Positions 9,401-18,195 of a stretch of DNA of 64,000 nucleotides are shown here, one piece after another (positions within the stretch are counted from its first letter, which is position 1; each line of letters begins with the position of its first letter). Source of the DNA: Jiella marina (lineage in GTDB: Bacteria; Pseudomonadota; Alphaproteobacteria; Rhizobiales; Rhizobiaceae); contig NZ_JAKQZG010000008.1 in assembly GCF_024359545.1 (NCBI RefSeq), positions 1-64,000 on the forward strand, written 5' to 3'. The notes beneath the pieces are model-generated. The model did not search any database, was not told the origin of the DNA, and saw only the letters and a program-made list of their open reading frames with translations. Both the position numbers and the translations under genes were made by a program.

Positions 9401-11890
9401 ATCGCCCGCAAGACCGCCGATATAGGCGCCGATGGCGGCGAGGTGACCCTCGACGTCACACGGGATTGGGGCACGGGCGCCTATGTCGCCGCAGTCGTCT
9501 ATCGTCCGATGAATCTCGACGAAAAGCGCATGCCGGGCCGCGCGATCGGTCTGGCTCATGTGAAGGTCGAGCCCGGCGAACGCGCCCTCGACGTCGCGAT
9601 CGACGCGCCGGACAAGATCGCGCCACGCCAGACCCAGGAGGTCGGCATCGCGATCGGCGGCATCGCCGAGGGCGAGACCGCCTATGTCACGCTGGCGGCG
9701 GTCGATGTGGGCATCCTCAACGTCACCGGCTTCGAACCGCCCGCGCCGAAGGACTATTATTTTGGCCAGCGGCGCCTCGGCGTCGAAATCCGCGATCTTT
9801 ACTCCAAGCTGATCGATCGCACCCAGGGTGCGCCGGGCACGGTGCGTTCGGGCGGCGATTCCGGCGGCAGTTATGACAGCCCGCCGCCCATGGACGAGCT
9901 CGTCTCGCTCTATTCCGGCCCCGTGGAAGTGGGCCCGGACGGCAAAGTGACGATCGCGCTGGATATCCCGGACTTCAACGGCACGCTCAAGCTGATGGCG
10001 ATCGCCTGGTCGAAATCGGCGATCGGCAATGCGGACCGTGAGATGATCGTGCGCGATCCGGTGGTGATCGCCGTCAGCCGGCCGGCCTTCCTGGCGCCGG
10101 GCGACACGTCGCGGATTGCGATCGACCTGACCCATGTGGAAGGACCGACCGGGGGAGCGAAGTTGACGGTCTCCGGCGGTGCGGGTGTCGTGACACTCGG
10201 CGAAAACATCGAAGCCGATCTGACGCTCGACGCCAATCAGCGGGAGCAGGTGCTCCTGCCGGTGACGGCCGATGCGATCGGCGAGGCGGTGATCGAGGTG
10301 GCGCTGACGACACCGGCCGACAAGCGCCTCGTGAAGACCGTGGTCCTGCCAGTCCGCTCCAATGCCCCGAAAGACGTCGACAAGACCCGACTTTCGATCG
10401 CGGCCAATGGCGGCAAGCTCAGCCTCGATCCGCAACTCTTCGCCGAATACGTGCCGGGCACGGCCTCGGCGACGATCTCCGTCACGGGTGCTGCCGATTT
10501 CGACGTGGCGGGCGTCGTCCGCGCGCTCGACCGCTACCCTTATGGCTGCACCGAACAGCTGACCAGCCGGGCGATGCCGCTGGTCTATCTCGACCGCACG
10601 ATCCTGTCGGCCGGCCTCGGCGGCAGTGAGGACGTGACCAAGCGGGTCGACGATGCGATTGACGGCGTGCTGGCCAATCAGGCGTCGAACGGCTCCTTCG
10701 GCCTGTGGCGGCCGGACTACGGCGACCTCTGGCTCGACGCCTATGTCACCGACTTCCTGACCCGAGCGAAGGAATCCGGCTACACGGTACCGGAAGAGGG
10801 CTTCACCCTCGCCATCGACAATCTGAGGAACAGTCTCGCCTATCTGCCGGACAAGCCGGACTGGGGCCCGGTCGCCTATGCCTATTACGTGCTCGCCCGC
10901 AACGGCCGGGCTGCGATCGGCGACCTGCGCTATTATGCCGACAACGAGCTTTCGAGCTTCCCGACGCCGCTCGCCAAGGCGCAGATCGCCGCGGCGCTGG
11001 CCTTCTACGGCGACCGGTCGCGAGCCGAGACGGTGTTCCGCGCGGCGGTGAACGGCACGGCGACGCTCGCCGGCAATATCGGCCGTTCCGACTATGGCAC
11101 GGCGCTGCGGGACGATGCCGCGGTGCTGACGCTGGGCCTCGAAACGGCGATCGACGGCGTGTCCTTCGACGGGCTGGTGAGCCGGGTGAATGCCCAGCGC
11201 ATGAACCAGCGCTACACCTCCACACAGGAAGACGCCTGGTCGCTGCTCGCGGCCCACGCGCTTCTCGAGCGCAACCCGCCGCAGCTGACGGTCGCCGGCC
11301 AGGATTTCGAGGGGCCCTATTCGGCAGCGGTCGACGCGGACGACCTTTCGGCCGGCCTCGACATCGCCAATCGCGCCGAAACCCCGGTCGCCGCCGAAGT
11401 GACGATCCGCGGCGTGCCGGAGACGGCCCCGCCTGCCTCGAGCGACGGCTACGCGATCGCGCGCAGTTATTACACGCTGGACGGCAAGCCCGCGAACCCG
11501 TCCGAGATCGGGCAGGGCGACCGGCTGGTGGTGGTCGACGAGGTGACACCGATCGACGCCGGGCCGGCCAAGCTGATGCTGGACGATCCGCTCCCGGCGG
11601 GCTTTTCGATCGACAACCCGGCGATCCTGCGCGGTGGCGACGTCGCGGCCCTCGACTGGCTGGAACTGACCGGCGAGGCGACGCACACCGAGTTCCGCAC
11701 CGACCGCTTCCTTGCCGCGATCGACCAGGGCCTCAACGACACCGCCACCCGCCGCTTCGCCTATATCGTGCGCGCGGTCTCGCCGGGCGAGTTCGAGCAC
11801 CCGGCGGCGATCGTGGAAAACATGTACGATCCGAGCCGCCGCGGCCGCACCGAGGCCGGCCGGGTGACGGTGATCGGGCCGCTGCGGTGA
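6410..11890 (+). CDS. PAN-domain alpha-2-macroglobulin family protein (thioester type)
   Basis: An 1826-residue exported protein related to E. coli YfhM, thought to trap foreign proteases in the periplasm. It has a signal peptide (GFRLFSLALIAAIGLS, cut near ALAQ) and no lipobox, unlike YfhM. A Cys-rich PAN/apple domain spans about residues 40-105 (LDECSAACKADDRCQAF, NRWCFLKE). Macroglobulin domains and a bait-like Gly/Ser-rich segment (SGGDSGGSYDSPPPMDE) follow. The thioester motif is YGCTEQ, with C1380 and Q1383, so the covalent trap appears intact. The thioester domain and receptor-binding-like C-terminus complete it. The ATG at 6410 has AGGGGT upstream. The pbpC gene downstream repeats the known yfhM-pbpC pairing, linking protease defence with wall repair. 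Confidence 0.95.
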   Translation: MFGSGGFRLFSLALIAAIGLSPVPALAQAAGERNVVITRDADYFGRDYNVLRGVDLDECSAACKADDRCQAFTLNERNRWCFLKEAVGELRTVAGATSGKIVAPPPVDEASLAARERELDFVPQTTRDAAKRTRLELTGAERDVEFAAVPLRELRERAGAALTFQDAIRLWREVLKREPLDHAAWQGLSTAALAYAPNDYRERTENRKLRKDAAVNAYLTASNDAEKAAGLAAIAETYESESAWKQAIRAYRASLAAARDPAVASRLDSVIAAHGFRIVEHTVDNNAASPRICLIFSDQLSRKLTTSENPGDYISVEGGDTLPVTAEGKQICVEGVTHGERYRIVARPGITAIDGERLAKQAELSIYVRDRDPSVRFSTNAYVLPAGGKATIPVVTVNADMIEAKVQRIGERGLSDMLGNDRFLRALSEWQIDDIAAQSGEDVWSGTVEVVRETNEEVTTAIPVAEMVPDLKPGVYVLTAKAKNGPRYQDQYATQWFVVSDIGLSTFSATDGFHVVARSLGSARPLAGVSLDLVAANNQILGTATTDGQGHARLPAGLMRGTGGDRPSLVTARLTGDFVFLNVGDSPFDLTDRGVDGRAPAGPIDVFLTADRGIYRAGDEVRFNALTRDPEGTAISGLTLTQIVKRPDGVEHARATVSDFAAGGYAFALAVPDNAMRGVWKLALHTDPKQPALAETSFLVEDFEPEKIDFDLAVAETVLDPQSPPTVDVDARYLFGAPAGDLEVSGEAVLNASSDIAGYPGYAFGLASDEVTATRQPFDAARTDAEGKATLALSPFDPPVTTRPLTAELQVRVIDAGGKPVERTSELPLAASADRIGIKPRFDGAVAEGSEAAFDVIAIDADATRKAMANLTWQLDRIRVDFQWYSTSGSWNYEPVRTSTRVASGTLDVTAETPASLSVPVEWGEYRLTVTDADGATIPASVEFNAGWYSAATSLDTPDAANVSLDKESYTVGDTATVKIEPRFAGRAEIFVMDERVIARKTADIGADGGEVTLDVTRDWGTGAYVAAVVYRPMNLDEKRMPGRAIGLAHVKVEPGERALDVAIDAPDKIAPRQTQEVGIAIGGIAEGETAYVTLAAVDVGILNVTGFEPPAPKDYYFGQRRLGVEIRDLYSKLIDRTQGAPGTVRSGGDSGGSYDSPPPMDELVSLYSGPVEVGPDGKVTIALDIPDFNGTLKLMAIAWSKSAIGNADREMIVRDPVVIAVSRPAFLAPGDTSRIAIDLTHVEGPTGGAKLTVSGGAGVVTLGENIEADLTLDANQREQVLLPVTADAIGEAVIEVALTTPADKRLVKTVVLPVRSNAPKDVDKTRLSIAANGGKLSLDPQLFAEYVPGTASATISVTGAADFDVAGVVRALDRYPYGCTEQLTSRAMPLVYLDRTILSAGLGGSEDVTKRVDDAIDGVLANQASNGSFGLWRPDYGDLWLDAYVTDFLTRAKESGYTVPEEGFTLAIDNLRNSLAYLPDKPDWGPVAYAYYVLARNGRAAIGDLRYYADNELSSFPTPLAKAQIAAALAFYGDRSRAETVFRAAVNGTATLAGNIGRSDYGTALRDDAAVLTLGLETAIDGVSFDGLVSRVNAQRMNQRYTSTQEDAWSLLAAHALLERNPPQLTVAGQDFEGPYSAAVDADDLSAGLDIANRAETPVAAEVTIRGVPETAPPASSDGYAIARSYYTLDGKPANPSEIGQGDRLVVVDEVTPIDAGPAKLMLDDPLPAGFSIDNPAILRGGDVAALDWLELTGEATHTEFRTDRFLAAIDQGLNDTATRRFAYIVRAVSPGEFEHPAAIVENMYDPSRRGRTEAGRVTVIGPLR

Positions 11891-12269
11891 AGTCCAGTGT
11901 CTGCTCGGTTCTGGCGGACCGTCTGATTCGCGATCGTCAAGGTACGGGTGTCGGCCGCAAAGAGTCGCCGTCCGGTGTGGGAACACGGCCCCGGAGGATA
12001 GCCGAGCCCCCTCAACGCAGCATCGTCATCCTCGGGCCTGTCCCGAGGATCTACCGTCGCTTGTCGACGGGTCAGTTCTTGGGAGACTGGCCTGTCTCCA
12101 CGGCTTTGGTGGCGGAAATGGCAGGAGATCCTCGGGACAGGCCCGAGGATGACGAAGCTCAAGCGTTCGGCGCTCAGTTCGTTCGACGCCTGAGCAGCAT
12201 TGATTGCAGTCCTGGCTCAGCGCGAGACGGGTCAAGACGACTTCTGTCGACACAGAGGCAGAGCGGCTG
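11891..12269. other. 379-base spacer between the macroglobulin gene and pbpC
   Basis: Holds the REPIN-like repeat pair listed separately (12025-12153). No open reading frame with coding character was seen, and no clear promoter for pbpC. Confidence 0.6.
12025..12153. repeat. REPIN-like pair of inverted palindromic repeats
   Basis: A 28-base unit at 12025-12052 (core ATCCTCGGGCCTGTCCCGAG) recurs as its exact reverse complement at 12126-12153. Each unit is itself palindromic, ATCCTCGGG against CCCGAGGAT around a five-base centre. Between them lies another small palindrome (GGAGAC 12082-12087, GTCTCC 12094-12099). Two inverted REP units separated by about 75 bases is the architecture of REPIN/BIME elements spread by RAYT transposases. 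Similar GTCATCCTCGGG units are familiar from alphaproteobacterial intergenic regions. Confidence 0.85.
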
Positions 12270-14348
12270 ATGTCTCCCCGCCGTCGCCTTGCTCAAGTGG
12301 GGCTTTTCAGCCTGCTCCTCCTCCTGATCACCGGCCTCTGGTCCTATTCGGCCCTCGAACAGGCGATCGTGACGCGCATCGCTGCGCTCCATGAGCCGGC
12401 GGTCGGTGTCGAGGTCGTCGACCGCAATGGCCATCTCCTCCGCGCCTTTTCGCTCGATGACGGGCGCTGGCGGCTGGCCGCCGATGGCGGAGACGTCGAT
12501 CCGCGTTTTCTGGAGATGCTCATCGCTTGGGAGGACAAGCGCTTTCTCGACCATGGCGGCATCGACGGCTGGGCGCTGATGCGCGCGGCGTGGCAGTCGT
12601 TGGAGCATCGCCGCATCGTCTCGGGCGGCTCGACGCTCACCATGCAGGTTGCGCGCATGCTGGGCGGCCTGCCGACGGGCAGCGTCGCGGCGAAGTTCGA
12701 GCAGATGCTGACGGCGATCGCGCTGGAGCGGCGCTACGACAAGGCCGAAATCCTGTCGCTCTATTTTCGCCTTGCCCCCTATGGCGGCAATGTCGAGGGC
12801 ATTCGCGCGGCATCCCTCGCCCTGTTCGGCAAGGAACCGCGCCGGCTGACGGCGGCGGAAGCCGCGCTTCTCGTCGCCCTGCCGCAATCGCCGGAACGCT
12901 TTCGGCCGGATCGGTTCCCCGCTCGCGCCAAGGCCGCGCGGAACCGGGTCATTGAACGCATGGGAGAACTCGGCATCCTCGACAGCGGCGAGACCCGCCG
13001 GGCCTTGGCCGAGGCGATGCCCGGCGGTCGTCGGTCCATGCCGCTGATGGCGGCACATCTCGCGGATCGTCTGACGGCCGCTCGCCCCGATAGCCCACGC
13101 ATCGACGTGACGCTGGACGCGGCGCTGCAGGAACGGCTTGAAGCCTATGCGAGACAGAAGGCGAAGCGGCTGAAATCCCCTCAGAGCCTCGCGATCGTCG
13201 TCGCCGATCACAAGACGGGGGAGATCCTCGCCGAGATCGGCTCGCCGGATTATTTCGACCGCTCCCGACAGGGCTTCGTCGATCTGACTCAGGCCACGCG
13301 TTCGCCGGGCTCGACCCTGAAGCCATTGATCTACGGCCTCGCCTTCGAGCGGGGCGTCGCCCATCCCGAAAGCCTCGTCGACGACTCGCCCGGCGGCTTT
13401 GCCGGCTATACGCCGCAGAATTTCGACCACGAGTTCGAGGGCGTGATCACCGCCCGGCGCGCGCTGCAGCTCTCGCGCAATCTGCCGGCCGTCGAACTCC
13501 TGAGCGCCGTCGGTCCGAGCCGGCTCGTTCACCGCATGCGCCGGGCCGGTGCGGCGCCGGAACTCGGCGACCGCTCGTTGCCGGGGCTCGCCATCGGCCT
13601 CGGGGGCATCGGGCTGACGCTGGAAGATCTGGTGCGCCTCTATGCCGGCATCGCCAATGGCGGCGTCTCGGTACCGCTGCATGTGGAGGCGGCAGACGAA
13701 CCACTCGGCACGGGCGTGTCCGGTCGACGGATATTGTCGGAGCAGGCCGCCTGGTACGTCACCTCGATCCTCGCCGGCGCCTCCTCCACGACAAAGGGCT
13801 CGCCCGGCGAGATCGCTCACAAGACCGGGACGTCCTACGGTTATCGCGACGCCTGGACCATCGGTTATGACGGTCGCCATGTGGTTGGTGTCTGGATCGG
13901 CCGGCCGGATGGGGCGCCGGTGCCAGGGCTGTTCGGCCAATCCGCTGCCGTTCCGGTGATGCACGATGTCTTCGCCCGGATCGGTCCGGTGACGCGGTTG
14001 TCGGGGCCGCCGCCGGGCATCCTCGCCTCGGCGGGCAGTGGTCTCCCGCCGCCGCTGCGCCGCGTCGGCCGGGCTGCGGAACGAAAGGACGGGCCAAAGC
14101 CGGAGATCGTCTATCCGCCGGACAAGAGCCGCATCGAACTGACGCGCAGCGAGGGCACGCCCGATCCGCTCTACATGAAGGTGCGCAACGGCCGCCCGCC
14201 CTTCACCTGGTATGTGGATGGCCGGCCGGTCGATCGGGACCAGCTTCTCCGGCAATCCACCTGGCGGCCCAGGGAACCGGGCTTCGTGGCGATCTCGGTT
14301 GTAGACGCCACGGGGGCGGCGGCAAGCGCCAACATATTCGTCAAGTAG
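12270..14348 (+). CDS. pbpC: Penicillin-binding protein 1C
   Basis: A 692-residue bifunctional murein synthase. A short cytoplasmic tail and one membrane anchor (LFSLLLLLITGLWSY) precede the GT51 glycosyltransferase, with catalytic E88 in WEDKRFLDHGG and the SGGSTLTMQVARML motif. The transpeptidase domain has the SxxK serine S348 in SPGSTLKPL, an SRN motif (SRNLPAVE) and KTGTS at K518. The last 90 residues form the BiPBP_C beta domain (PEIVYPPDKSRIEL to the C-terminus) typical of PbpC. The ATG at 12270 is chosen because membrane-anchored homologues begin just before the anchor; an in-frame start at 12204 would add an uncharacteristic extension. It follows the alpha-2-macroglobulin gene, as in many Gram-negatives. 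Confidence 0.95.
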   Translation: MSPRRRLAQVGLFSLLLLLITGLWSYSALEQAIVTRIAALHEPAVGVEVVDRNGHLLRAFSLDDGRWRLAADGGDVDPRFLEMLIAWEDKRFLDHGGIDGWALMRAAWQSLEHRRIVSGGSTLTMQVARMLGGLPTGSVAAKFEQMLTAIALERRYDKAEILSLYFRLAPYGGNVEGIRAASLALFGKEPRRLTAAEAALLVALPQSPERFRPDRFPARAKAARNRVIERMGELGILDSGETRRALAEAMPGGRRSMPLMAAHLADRLTAARPDSPRIDVTLDAALQERLEAYARQKAKRLKSPQSLAIVVADHKTGEILAEIGSPDYFDRSRQGFVDLTQATRSPGSTLKPLIYGLAFERGVAHPESLVDDSPGGFAGYTPQNFDHEFEGVITARRALQLSRNLPAVELLSAVGPSRLVHRMRRAGAAPELGDRSLPGLAIGLGGIGLTLEDLVRLYAGIANGGVSVPLHVEAADEPLGTGVSGRRILSEQAAWYVTSILAGASSTTKGSPGEIAHKTGTSYGYRDAWTIGYDGRHVVGVWIGRPDGAPVPGLFGQSAAVPVMHDVFARIGPVTRLSGPPPGILASAGSGLPPPLRRVGRAAERKDGPKPEIVYPPDKSRIELTRSEGTPDPLYMKVRNGRPPFTWYVDGRPVDRDQLLRQSTWRPREPGFVAISVVDATGAAASANIFVK

Positions 14349-14523
14349 GGCGGACGCTTCGCTCTTGCGCCGTGCCTGCCACTTGAGGGCTTGCCGGCGG
14401 CGCGCTAGAGACCACCATATTGATCGATAGCGGCGGTTCTTTCGCCAAAAGTTTTCCCGGCTTCTCACCGATCCTGCGCATGCGTGACAGGGAGAGGCCG
14501 CAGCAGGGCATGAAACCTTCCGG

Positions 14524-16011
14524 ATGCAGAGAACCCAGCGGCGCGTCAACCGCGCGATCTTCTTTGGCGTCGCCGTCGGTTTCCTGATGCTCGCATTGGC
14601 GGCGACCGCCGTGGTCTGGGCCTTTCAGAGGACCCAGGATTACAGCGAGCGGGTTTCCCATACCCTCGAGGTCGAAGCGGCTCTGGCCGAACTCGAAGCC
14701 CTGCACGAGCGGCTGGAGGCGGCCCGGCGCGGCTATCTGGTCGAGGTCGATCCACGCTTCACCGAGACGTTCGACTCCGCGATCGCGGCGATGCCGGTGC
14801 AGCTTGACCGGATTCACGATCTGATTTCCGACAATCCAGGCCAACTCGAACGCCTGTCCGAGTTGCGGGATCTGATCGATCGGCATCAGGCGCTCTTGCG
14901 GGATTCGATTACCGAGAAGACCGCCGGCGGCACCTCTATTTCGGCTGCGACCATCCTCGACGAGGAGGATATCGCGATCGTCGAGCGGATTCGTGCGCTC
15001 TCGCAGGAAATGACTGCAGAAGAACGGCGTCTTCTGGTGCTGCGAGAAGCGGACGAGCGACAGGGAATCCTCGTCTCGACCGTGGTGGCGACCCTGGCGG
15101 GCATCGTCTTCCTGCTCGTTGCCGCGGGAACCATCTGGGCGACGCAGCGTACCCTGCGCGCCCTGGCCGAGACCCATCGCGAGCTTCATCGCCTGAACGA
15201 GGATCTCGAATCGGCGGTCGAGGAGCGCACAGCCGAACTGCAGCGCGCCAATGCCGAGATCCAGCGCTTCGCCTATATCGTCTCCCACGATCTGCGTTCG
15301 CCGCTGGTCAATGTGATGGGCTTCACCGCCGAACTGAATGCCTCGATCAAGCCGTTGAATGATCTGATCGACGCAGTCGAAGAGAAGGATCCGGAGATCA
15401 TCGACGACGAGATCCGGTTCGCGGTGCGCGAGGATCTGCCGGAGGCGATCGGTTTCATCCGCTCGTCCACCGAGAAGATGGACCGGCTGATCAATGCGAT
15501 CCTGCGGCTGTCGCGGGAAGGCCGGCGGGTGCTGGCGCCGGAGGCGATCGACATGAACGCTCTCGTCGAGGGAATCATCGACAGCCTGCGTCACCGGGCC
15601 GACGAACTGGGTATCACCTTCACCGCCGAGCCCGTGCCGACCCTGGTGAGCGACAAGCTGGCGGTCGAGCAGATCATTTCCAATCTGGTGGAAAACGCCA
15701 CGAAATATCTCAAGCCCGACCGTCCGGGACGCATCACCGTTCGTGGGCACAAGCAGCATGGCCGGGTGGTGATCGAGGTCGAGGACAATGGTCGCGGCAT
15801 CGATCCGAGGGATCACGAGCGGATCTTCGATCTTTTCCGCCGCTCGGGGAGCCAGGATCAGCCCGGCGAGGGGATCGGACTTGCCCATGTCCGCGCCTTG
15901 GCCTACCGATTGGGCGGAACGATTACATGCGAGTCCGCGCTGAATGAAGGCGCGACCTTCCGGCTGTCGCTGCCGATGGCACTCGCCCCACAACAGGACG
16001 TGAAGACGTGA
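14524..16011 (+). CDS. Membrane sensor histidine kinase, CHASE3-like sensor domain
   Basis: A 495-residue kinase. Transmembrane helix 1 (residues about 11-34) and helix 2 (about 182-205) frame a helical periplasmic domain of about 145 residues that looks like CHASE3. A short coiled coil follows, then HisKA with H255 in IVSHDLRSPLVN, an insertion of about 35 acidic residues, and an HATPase_c domain (N box NLVENATKY, G1 VEDNGRGID, G2 GEGIGLAHV). The kinase core resembles phytochrome-type kinases that pair with Rcp1-like receivers, and such a gene overlaps its 3' end by four bases (GTGA). The signal is unknown. Confidence 0.92.
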   Translation: MQRTQRRVNRAIFFGVAVGFLMLALAATAVVWAFQRTQDYSERVSHTLEVEAALAELEALHERLEAARRGYLVEVDPRFTETFDSAIAAMPVQLDRIHDLISDNPGQLERLSELRDLIDRHQALLRDSITEKTAGGTSISAATILDEEDIAIVERIRALSQEMTAEERRLLVLREADERQGILVSTVVATLAGIVFLLVAAGTIWATQRTLRALAETHRELHRLNEDLESAVEERTAELQRANAEIQRFAYIVSHDLRSPLVNVMGFTAELNASIKPLNDLIDAVEEKDPEIIDDEIRFAVREDLPEAIGFIRSSTEKMDRLINAILRLSREGRRVLAPEAIDMNALVEGIIDSLRHRADELGITFTAEPVPTLVSDKLAVEQIISNLVENATKYLKPDRPGRITVRGHKQHGRVVIEVEDNGRGIDPRDHERIFDLFRRSGSQDQPGEGIGLAHVRALAYRLGGTITCESALNEGATFRLSLPMALAPQQDVKT

Positions 16012-16460
16012 CCTCCCATCAGACCGTCAATATCGTGATGATCGAGGACGATGAAGGCCATGCCCGGCTCATCGAGAAGAACATCCGCCGCGCCGGCGTA
16101 AACAACGCCATCAAGCACTTCGTCGAGGGGACGGCGGCGGTCGACTATCTGTTCAACGCGGCGGACGGGCCGGCGAAAAACGGTCCGGCCCTTGTGCTTC
16201 TCGACCTGAACCTGCCCGACATGAGCGGCATCGACATCCTTCAGAGAATGAAGGAGTCGGACAGCCCGCTTCGGCGGACTCCGGTCGTGGTGCTGACGAC
16301 CACCGACGACAAGGTGGAAATCGAGCGCTGCTACGACCTCGGCGCGAATGTCTACATCACCAAGCCGGTGAACTACGAGACCTTTGCCCAGGCGATCCGC
16401 CAGCTCGGCCTGTTCCTTTCCGTCATCCAGGTTCCCGAGCCCGAGGATGGCGCAAATTGA
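16008..16460 (+). CDS. Single-domain response regulator, Rcp1-like
   Basis: A 150-residue protein made of one receiver domain with no output domain. Acidic pocket residues are in MIEDDEGHARLIEKN, the phosphoacceptor is D66 in LLDLNLPDMSG, and the Thr and Lys switch residues are in VVLTTTDD and YITKPVN. It starts with GTG inside the stop codon of the kinase gene, so the two are translationally coupled and very likely partners. It probably passes phosphate or acts by protein contact, perhaps through the receiver-kinase gene that follows. Confidence 0.93.
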   Translation: MTSHQTVNIVMIEDDEGHARLIEKNIRRAGVNNAIKHFVEGTAAVDYLFNAADGPAKNGPALVLLDLNLPDMSGIDILQRMKESDSPLRRTPVVVLTTTDDKVEIERCYDLGANVYITKPVNYETFAQAIRQLGLFLSVIQVPEPEDGAN

Positions 16461-16620
16461 TCGCCATCGGGTGACGTCGCGGCCTGCATTTCTGCGGCAA
16501 GTCTTTGATAAAGAACAAGGCCTTGCGGTCGATTCGTGGCCGGACTTGTACTTTTTCGGTTGCGCGACCAGCTTTTGCCTCATATCGCTCAATCACGCAG
16601 CCATTTGAATCCGGGCGCCG

Positions 16621-17640
16621 ATGCCGCGTGTGCTTTACATCGATGATGACGAGGGACTGAGACACCTCGCCCGCAAGGCCCTTCGAAGACGGGGGTTCAA
16701 GGTCGAAACGGCCGACAGCGCCGATTCCGGCATCGCACTGCTCAAGCAGGACGAATTCGATCTGGTCGCGATCGACCACTACATGCCCGAAAAGACCGGC
16801 CTCGACGCCCTGGAAATGATCAAGGCGCTGCCGGTGCCGCCACCGGTCGTCTACGTGACCGGTTCCGACGAGACGAGCGTGGCGGTAGCCGCGCTCAAGG
16901 CGGGGGCCTCGGACTATGTGGTCAAGACGATCGGCGACGAGTTCTTCGATCTTCTGGCTTCGAGCTTTCGCCAGGCGCTTGATCGCCGGGCCCTGGTCGC
17001 GGCGAAGGACGACGCCGAGCGGGCCTTGCGCGCAAGCAACGAGCGCCTTGCGGCTCTTCTGAAGGAGGCGAACCACCGCGTCGCCAACAGCCTTCAGATC
17101 CTGAGCGCCTTCGTGAATCTCCAGGCAAGCAGCGTCTCCAGCGAAGAGGCCCGCTCGGCACTCAAGGACACCCAGCAGCGCATCGCCGCGATCAGCCAGG
17201 TGCACCGAAGGCTCTACAGTTCGGACGATATCGAGACCATCGACATGGCGGAGTATCTGCAGCCACTTGCCGCGGAACTCGAAGCGACCTGGTCGACGCC
17301 GACCTCGCCACGCAGCGTGAGGCTGATCGCCGAGCCGCTTCGGCTGAAGACCGACAAGGCGGTTTCGCTCGGTATCATCGTCACGGAACTTGTCAGCAAT
17401 GCCTGCAAATATGCCTATCGGAGCGAAGAAGCCGGCGAAGTGCGCATCCGGATCGCCCGAGAGGACGAAAACTTCTGTCTGAGCGTCGAGGACGACGGTC
17501 CCGGCATGGATACGAACGGCAAGCCCTCCGGCACCGGCGTCGGGACCCGGTTGATCCGCGCCATGGCCATGAGCCTCAAGGCCGAGATCGACCATTCGAA
17601 CGGCCCGGGAACGAGCGTTCGCGTCACCGCCCCGCTGTAG
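16621..17640 (+). CDS. Receiver-HisKA_2 hybrid histidine kinase
   Basis: A 339-residue soluble protein with an N-terminal receiver (D52 in AIDHYMPEKTG) joined to a HisKA_2 dimerisation domain (H152 in LLKEANHRVANSLQILSAF) and an HATPase_c domain (VTELVSNACKYAY, VEDDGPGMD, GTGVGTRLI). HisKA_2/HWE kinases of this kind are abundant in Rhizobiales and often feed general-stress or light responses. Here the receiver sits before the kinase, so the protein could itself be switched by the kinase/receiver pair immediately upstream. The gap of 160 bases shows no clear terminator. The gene ends nine bases from a convergent gene. Confidence 0.92.
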   Translation: MPRVLYIDDDEGLRHLARKALRRRGFKVETADSADSGIALLKQDEFDLVAIDHYMPEKTGLDALEMIKALPVPPPVVYVTGSDETSVAVAALKAGASDYVVKTIGDEFFDLLASSFRQALDRRALVAAKDDAERALRASNERLAALLKEANHRVANSLQILSAFVNLQASSVSSEEARSALKDTQQRIAAISQVHRRLYSSDDIETIDMAEYLQPLAAELEATWSTPTSPRSVRLIAEPLRLKTDKAVSLGIIVTELVSNACKYAYRSEEAGEVRIRIAREDENFCLSVEDDGPGMDTNGKPSGTGVGTRLIRAMAMSLKAEIDHSNGPGTSVRVTAPL

Positions 17641-17649
17641 TCGGACGTT

Positions 17650-18195
17650 TCATCCTCCGCATTCCGGACGAGTTCGACCCTTTTTCCCGTATGGACCGGC
17701 GACGGTCCGTTTTCGGCCATCGGTTCGAAGTGTCCGCCTGGGCTCCTGGCCGTTTCTTCGGGTCCGCTTGCGCGACCGCGAGCTTGGCCTGCTGGAGAGG
17801 GTGGAGCGTGGCGCGGCGTTGTCCCCCGGCACCGACTCGGCGGGCCGGATCCACGGCTGGGCTCCCCGGAGCCAGCGGAGGAGTCGCGCGAGAAGGATGT
17901 GGCGGTTGAGGTCGTAGCGGGGGTCCCGGCTGCGTGCGAAGCGCGCGAGGCGGCCGAGTTCTCGCTCGACGCGTTCCTGAAGATGCGCCCGATCGGTGAG
18001 ATCGAGGGCCGAGGGATCGTCCTGCTCGACCGAAACGGCGACGCCAGCGCCGGAAACGCCGAAACGGGCCAGCGCGGCGCGCAACTCCAGACGTTCGCCG
18101 AGAACGCGATCGGCTTCGCGCCGCGCCTCCATGTGCTTTCTGGCCTGTGCCGCGAGGGTCGCGATGAGCGGGGCGAGGGTATCGTCGGCGGTCAT
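17650..18195 (-). CDS. Hypothetical protein with charged helical N-terminus and basic low-complexity tail
   Basis: No family was recognised. The 181-residue reading frame has a plausible folded N-terminal part of about 115 residues (helical, MTADDTLAPLIATLAAQARK; ALARFGVSGAGVAVSVEQDD; RSRDPRYDLNRHILLARLLRWL). The remaining 65 residues are rich in Arg, Ser and Pro. The tail may be a genuine disordered basic extension, or a frameshift may have replaced the true C-terminus. It lies convergent to the receiver-kinase gene and divergent from the DnaA-like gene, across an AT-richer spacer of 216 bases that may hold both promoters. Confidence 0.5.
   Translation of the reverse strand: MTADDTLAPLIATLAAQARKHMEARREADRVLGERLELRAALARFGVSGAGVAVSVEQDDPSALDLTDRAHLQERVERELGRLARFARSRDPRYDLNRHILLARLLRWLRGAQPWIRPAESVPGDNAAPRSTLSSRPSSRSRKRTRRNGQEPRRTLRTDGRKRTVAGPYGKKGRTRPECGG

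Noticed and set aside
7202-11986. A minus-strand frame of 1594 codons opposite the alpha-2-macroglobulin gene
   Set aside because: The plus-strand protein has clear domains and a thioester motif. The reverse frame is Arg/Asp/Gly-rich without recognisable domains, the usual shadow of a high-GC gene.
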